Shown here one piece after another: positions 7,090 through 8,406 of a stretch of 8,406 nucleotides of DNA. The notes under the pieces were generated by a model, which worked only from the letters and a program-made list of their open reading frames with translations, made no database searches and was not told the origin of the DNA. Both the position numbers and the translations under genes were made by a program. The DNA comes from Gallionella sp. (lineage in GTDB: Bacteria; Pseudomonadota; Gammaproteobacteria; Burkholderiales; Gallionellaceae): positions 1 to 8,406 of the forward strand of contig JANYHX010000087.1 in NCBI GenBank assembly GCA_025362155.1, written 5' to 3'. Position 1 is the stretch's first letter. Each line of letters starts with the position of its first letter.

Positions 7090-7740
7090 ATGACAAGCAA
7101 ACAAATTCTCGTGGTGGATGATGAAATCGGCATCCGTGAGTTGTTATCGGAAATCCTGTTTGATGAAGGCTATCAAGTTTATCTGGCCGAAAATGCCCAG
7201 CAGGCGCGTGCCTATAGAAACGAACACGAACCGGATCTGGTGTTGTTGGACATCTGGATGCCGGACACTGACGGTATAACTCTGCTCAAGGAGTGGGTTG
7301 AGCAGGATTTGCTGACCATGCCGGTGATCATGATGTCAGGTCATGGCACGATAGAAACGGCTGTGGAGGCGACCCGCATCGGAGCTGTGGATTTTCTGGA
7401 GAAACCCATTGCGTTGCAAAAGCTGCTGAATACCATTGCCCATGCACTCCGCGAGGGTGCGCCTAGGCCACCAATGCCTAGTACCGAGGCACAAAGCGAC
7501 GCGGCTGCCCTGAATCTGGATGGACAAGCTCGCCAAATTTCCCTGCCGCTGGATTTGCCCTTGCGCGAAGCGCGTGACCATTTTGACGCGCTTTATTTTG
7601 ACTATCATTTACAGAAGGAGGAGGGAAATGTGTCTCGGGTCGCCGACAAGGTCGGCCTGGAACGTACCCATCTTTATCGCAAGCTCAAGCAACTCGGCAT
7701 TAAATTCGCCAAAAAGCAGGCTGAAGATACTTCAAAATAA
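7090..7740 (+). CDS. ntrX: NtrX-like response regulator lacking the AAA+ domain (REC-Fis HTH)
   Basis: Cytoplasmic DNA-binding response regulator, 216 aa, probably phosphorylated by the kinase encoded just upstream. The receiver domain (about 4-120) has the acidic pair Asp10/Asp11, phosphoacceptor Asp54 in LVLLDIWMPD, Ser83 in MSGHG and Lys105 in FLEKP, so all key residues are present. A Pro/Ala-rich linker covers about 121-152. The C-terminal Fis-type helix-turn-helix, about 156-206, includes LPLREARDHFDALYF and KVGLERTHLYRKLKQLGIKF, resembling the NtrX C-terminus. NtrX-type proteins are normally about 450 aa with a sigma-54-interacting AAA+ ATPase in the middle; that domain is absent here and the frame is intact, so the protein probably acts without sigma-54. 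The REC-Fis layout also resembles PrrA/RegA regulators, an alternative family. The start is ATG 7090, with AGAGG (7078-7082) supplied by the inverted-repeat element. Confidence 0.88.
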   Translation: MTSKQILVVDDEIGIRELLSEILFDEGYQVYLAENAQQARAYRNEHEPDLVLLDIWMPDTDGITLLKEWVEQDLLTMPVIMMSGHGTIETAVEATRIGAVDFLEKPIALQKLLNTIAHALREGAPRPPMPSTEAQSDAAALNLDGQARQISLPLDLPLREARDHFDALYFDYHLQKEEGNVSRVADKVGLERTHLYRKLKQLGIKFAKKQAEDTSK

Positions 7741-7790
7741 GCACAGAACGCCTCTAAACATTCCCCACAGCCAAAATAACAATGCAGCGG

Positions 7791-7819
7791 TTGCCCTAAT
7801 CGGGAGGCTGCGGCATAAT
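7791..7819 (+). promoter_or_regulatory. Candidate sigma-70-type promoter for tkt
   Basis: TTGCCC (7791-7796) and CATAAT (7814-7819) are separated by exactly 17 bases and are close to the -35 and -10 consensus. Transcription would begin near 7826, giving a leader of about 75 bases. That leader contains a weak CCCCA/TGGGG pairing (7852-7856 with 7873-7877) and no riboswitch I recognise. The rest of the 160-base gap between the regulator gene and tkt shows no clear intrinsic terminator; an imperfect hairpin around 7784-7812 lacks a following T-run and overlaps this promoter. Confidence 0.5.
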
Positions 7820-7900
7820 CACGCCCTTTTAATGCGTCAAATATAACCCGTCCCCAAGTATGTTCACTCTCATGGGGCTGTTCCGGAGGAAACAAAGATA

Positions 7901-8406
7901 ATGACTGCAACGCGACGTATCACACCACCCGAATTCAATGACACTACCGGCGCGATCCGCGCTTTGGCGATGGATGCCGTGCAGAAGGCTAATTCCGGAC
8001 ACCCCGGCGCGCCTATGGGCATGGCCGAAATAGCCGAGGTGTTGTGGAACCATCATTTGCGTCATAACCCGGGCAATCCCAAATGGGCTGACCGTGACCG
8101 TTTCGTTTTTTCCAACGGTCATGGCTCGATGCTGATTTATGCGTTGCTGCATCTCACTGGTTATGACCTGCCGATTGAGGAACTGAAGCGTTTCCGTCAA
8201 TTGCATTCCAAGACTCCCGGTCATCCGGAGTATGGTTACACCGCAGGAGTTGAAACCACTACCGGCCCACTGGGTCAGGGTATCAGTAATGCGGTCGGTT
8301 TTGCGCTGGCGGAAAAATTACTAGCCATCGAATTTAATCGCCCTGGTCACGAAATCGTGGATCACTACACCTACGTATTCATGGGCGACGGTTGCATGAT
8401 GGAAGG
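7901..8406 (+). CDS. tkt: Transketolase, N-terminal part (cut by window edge)
   Basis: Thiamine-diphosphate enzyme that transfers two-carbon ketol units between sugar phosphates in the pentose phosphate pathway and, in autotrophs, the Calvin cycle. The visible 168 codons cover the start of the roughly 660-residue protein. Family motifs are present: [13 protein letters not shown] at 31-43 with His34, [18 protein letters not shown] at 68-85 with His74, [14 protein letters not shown] at 120-133, and the start of the thiamine-diphosphate/Mg motif at GDGCMMEG (162 onward). The ATG at 7901 is preceded by a strong GGAGGA (7885-7890) with a rather long 10-base spacer. It follows the regulator gene after 160 bases with its own promoter candidate, so it is probably independently transcribed. 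Whether it is a Calvin-cycle copy cannot be decided from this fragment. Confidence 0.97.
   Translation, partial: MTATRRITPPEFNDTTGAIRALAMDAVQKANSGHPGAPMGMAEIAEVLWNHHLRHNPGNPKWADRDRFVFSNGHGSMLIYALLHLTGYDLPIEELKRFRQLHSKTPGHPEYGYTAGVETTTGPLGQGISNAVGFALAEKLLAIEFNRPGHEIVDHYTYVFMGDGCMME

Noticed and set aside
7090..7740. Regulator gene as a truncated or frameshifted full-length NtrX
   Set aside because: Both end domains are intact in one frame joined by a plausible linker, and no AAA+ motifs (Walker A, GAFTGA) appear in any frame nearby.
7784..7826. Intrinsic terminator after the regulator gene
   Set aside because: The imperfect GCAGC/GCTGC hairpin has internal mismatches and no T-run directly after it.
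7826..7900. Riboswitch in the tkt leader
   Set aside because: Only a 5-base-pair CCCCA/TGGGG pairing is visible and no conserved riboswitch core, including the thiamine-diphosphate one, is recognisable.
8384..8406. GDGCMMEG in place of the commoner GDGCLMEG in transketolase
   Set aside because: Met for Leu is a conservative change outside the essential GDG residues and is not notable.

Overview
The window looks like chromosomal core sequence from a betaproteobacterium. The best guess is the Nitrosomonadales/Gallionella-Sideroxydans neighbourhood, inferred from gene order (LysM protein divergent from def-fmt-rsmB-DUF4390-NtrY-like kinase-NtrX-like regulator) and protein flavour; no search was possible, so the genus is open. 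It holds eight protein genes. Two run off the window: the LysM protein on the left and transketolase on the right.

Layout. Positions 1-1044 (minus strand) encode an exported LysM-domain protein lacking only its C-terminus. A 130-base divergent region follows, then a plus-strand cluster: def (peptide deformylase), fmt (Met-tRNA formyltransferase), rsmB (16S rRNA m5C967 methyltransferase), an exported DUF4390-type protein, an NtrY-like membrane histidine kinase and an NtrX-like response regulator. fmt-rsmB and rsmB-DUF4390 overlap, and DUF4390-kinase are 7 bases apart, so this looks like one transcription unit. After a 160-base gap with a good sigma-70-type promoter candidate, transketolase (tkt) begins at 7901.

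How the genes work together. Fmt formylates the initiator Met-tRNA, Def removes the formyl group from new proteins, and RsmB methylates 16S rRNA, giving a translation-maturation module. The DUF4390 protein and the two-component pair form an envelope-sensing and regulatory module. tkt belongs to the pentose phosphate or Calvin cycle and appears to be a separate unit.

Most unusual content. Two otherwise tight junctions of the cluster, def/fmt and kinase/regulator, are each filled by a short non-coding element bounded by long imperfect inverted repeats (1679-1894 and 6946-7088). The elements share short sequence blocks in the same order and have possible 3-base flanking duplications. In both, the right terminal repeat ends 1-7 bases before the next start codon, so it supplies the only visible Shine-Dalgarno-like sequence of fmt or of the regulator gene. 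They look like related MITE-like elements that have become part of the translation signals of essential or regulatory genes. A third partial match to one terminus lies just upstream of def. A second point of interest is that the NtrX-like regulator has a receiver domain and a Fis-type DNA-binding domain but no sigma-54-interacting AAA+ domain between them.
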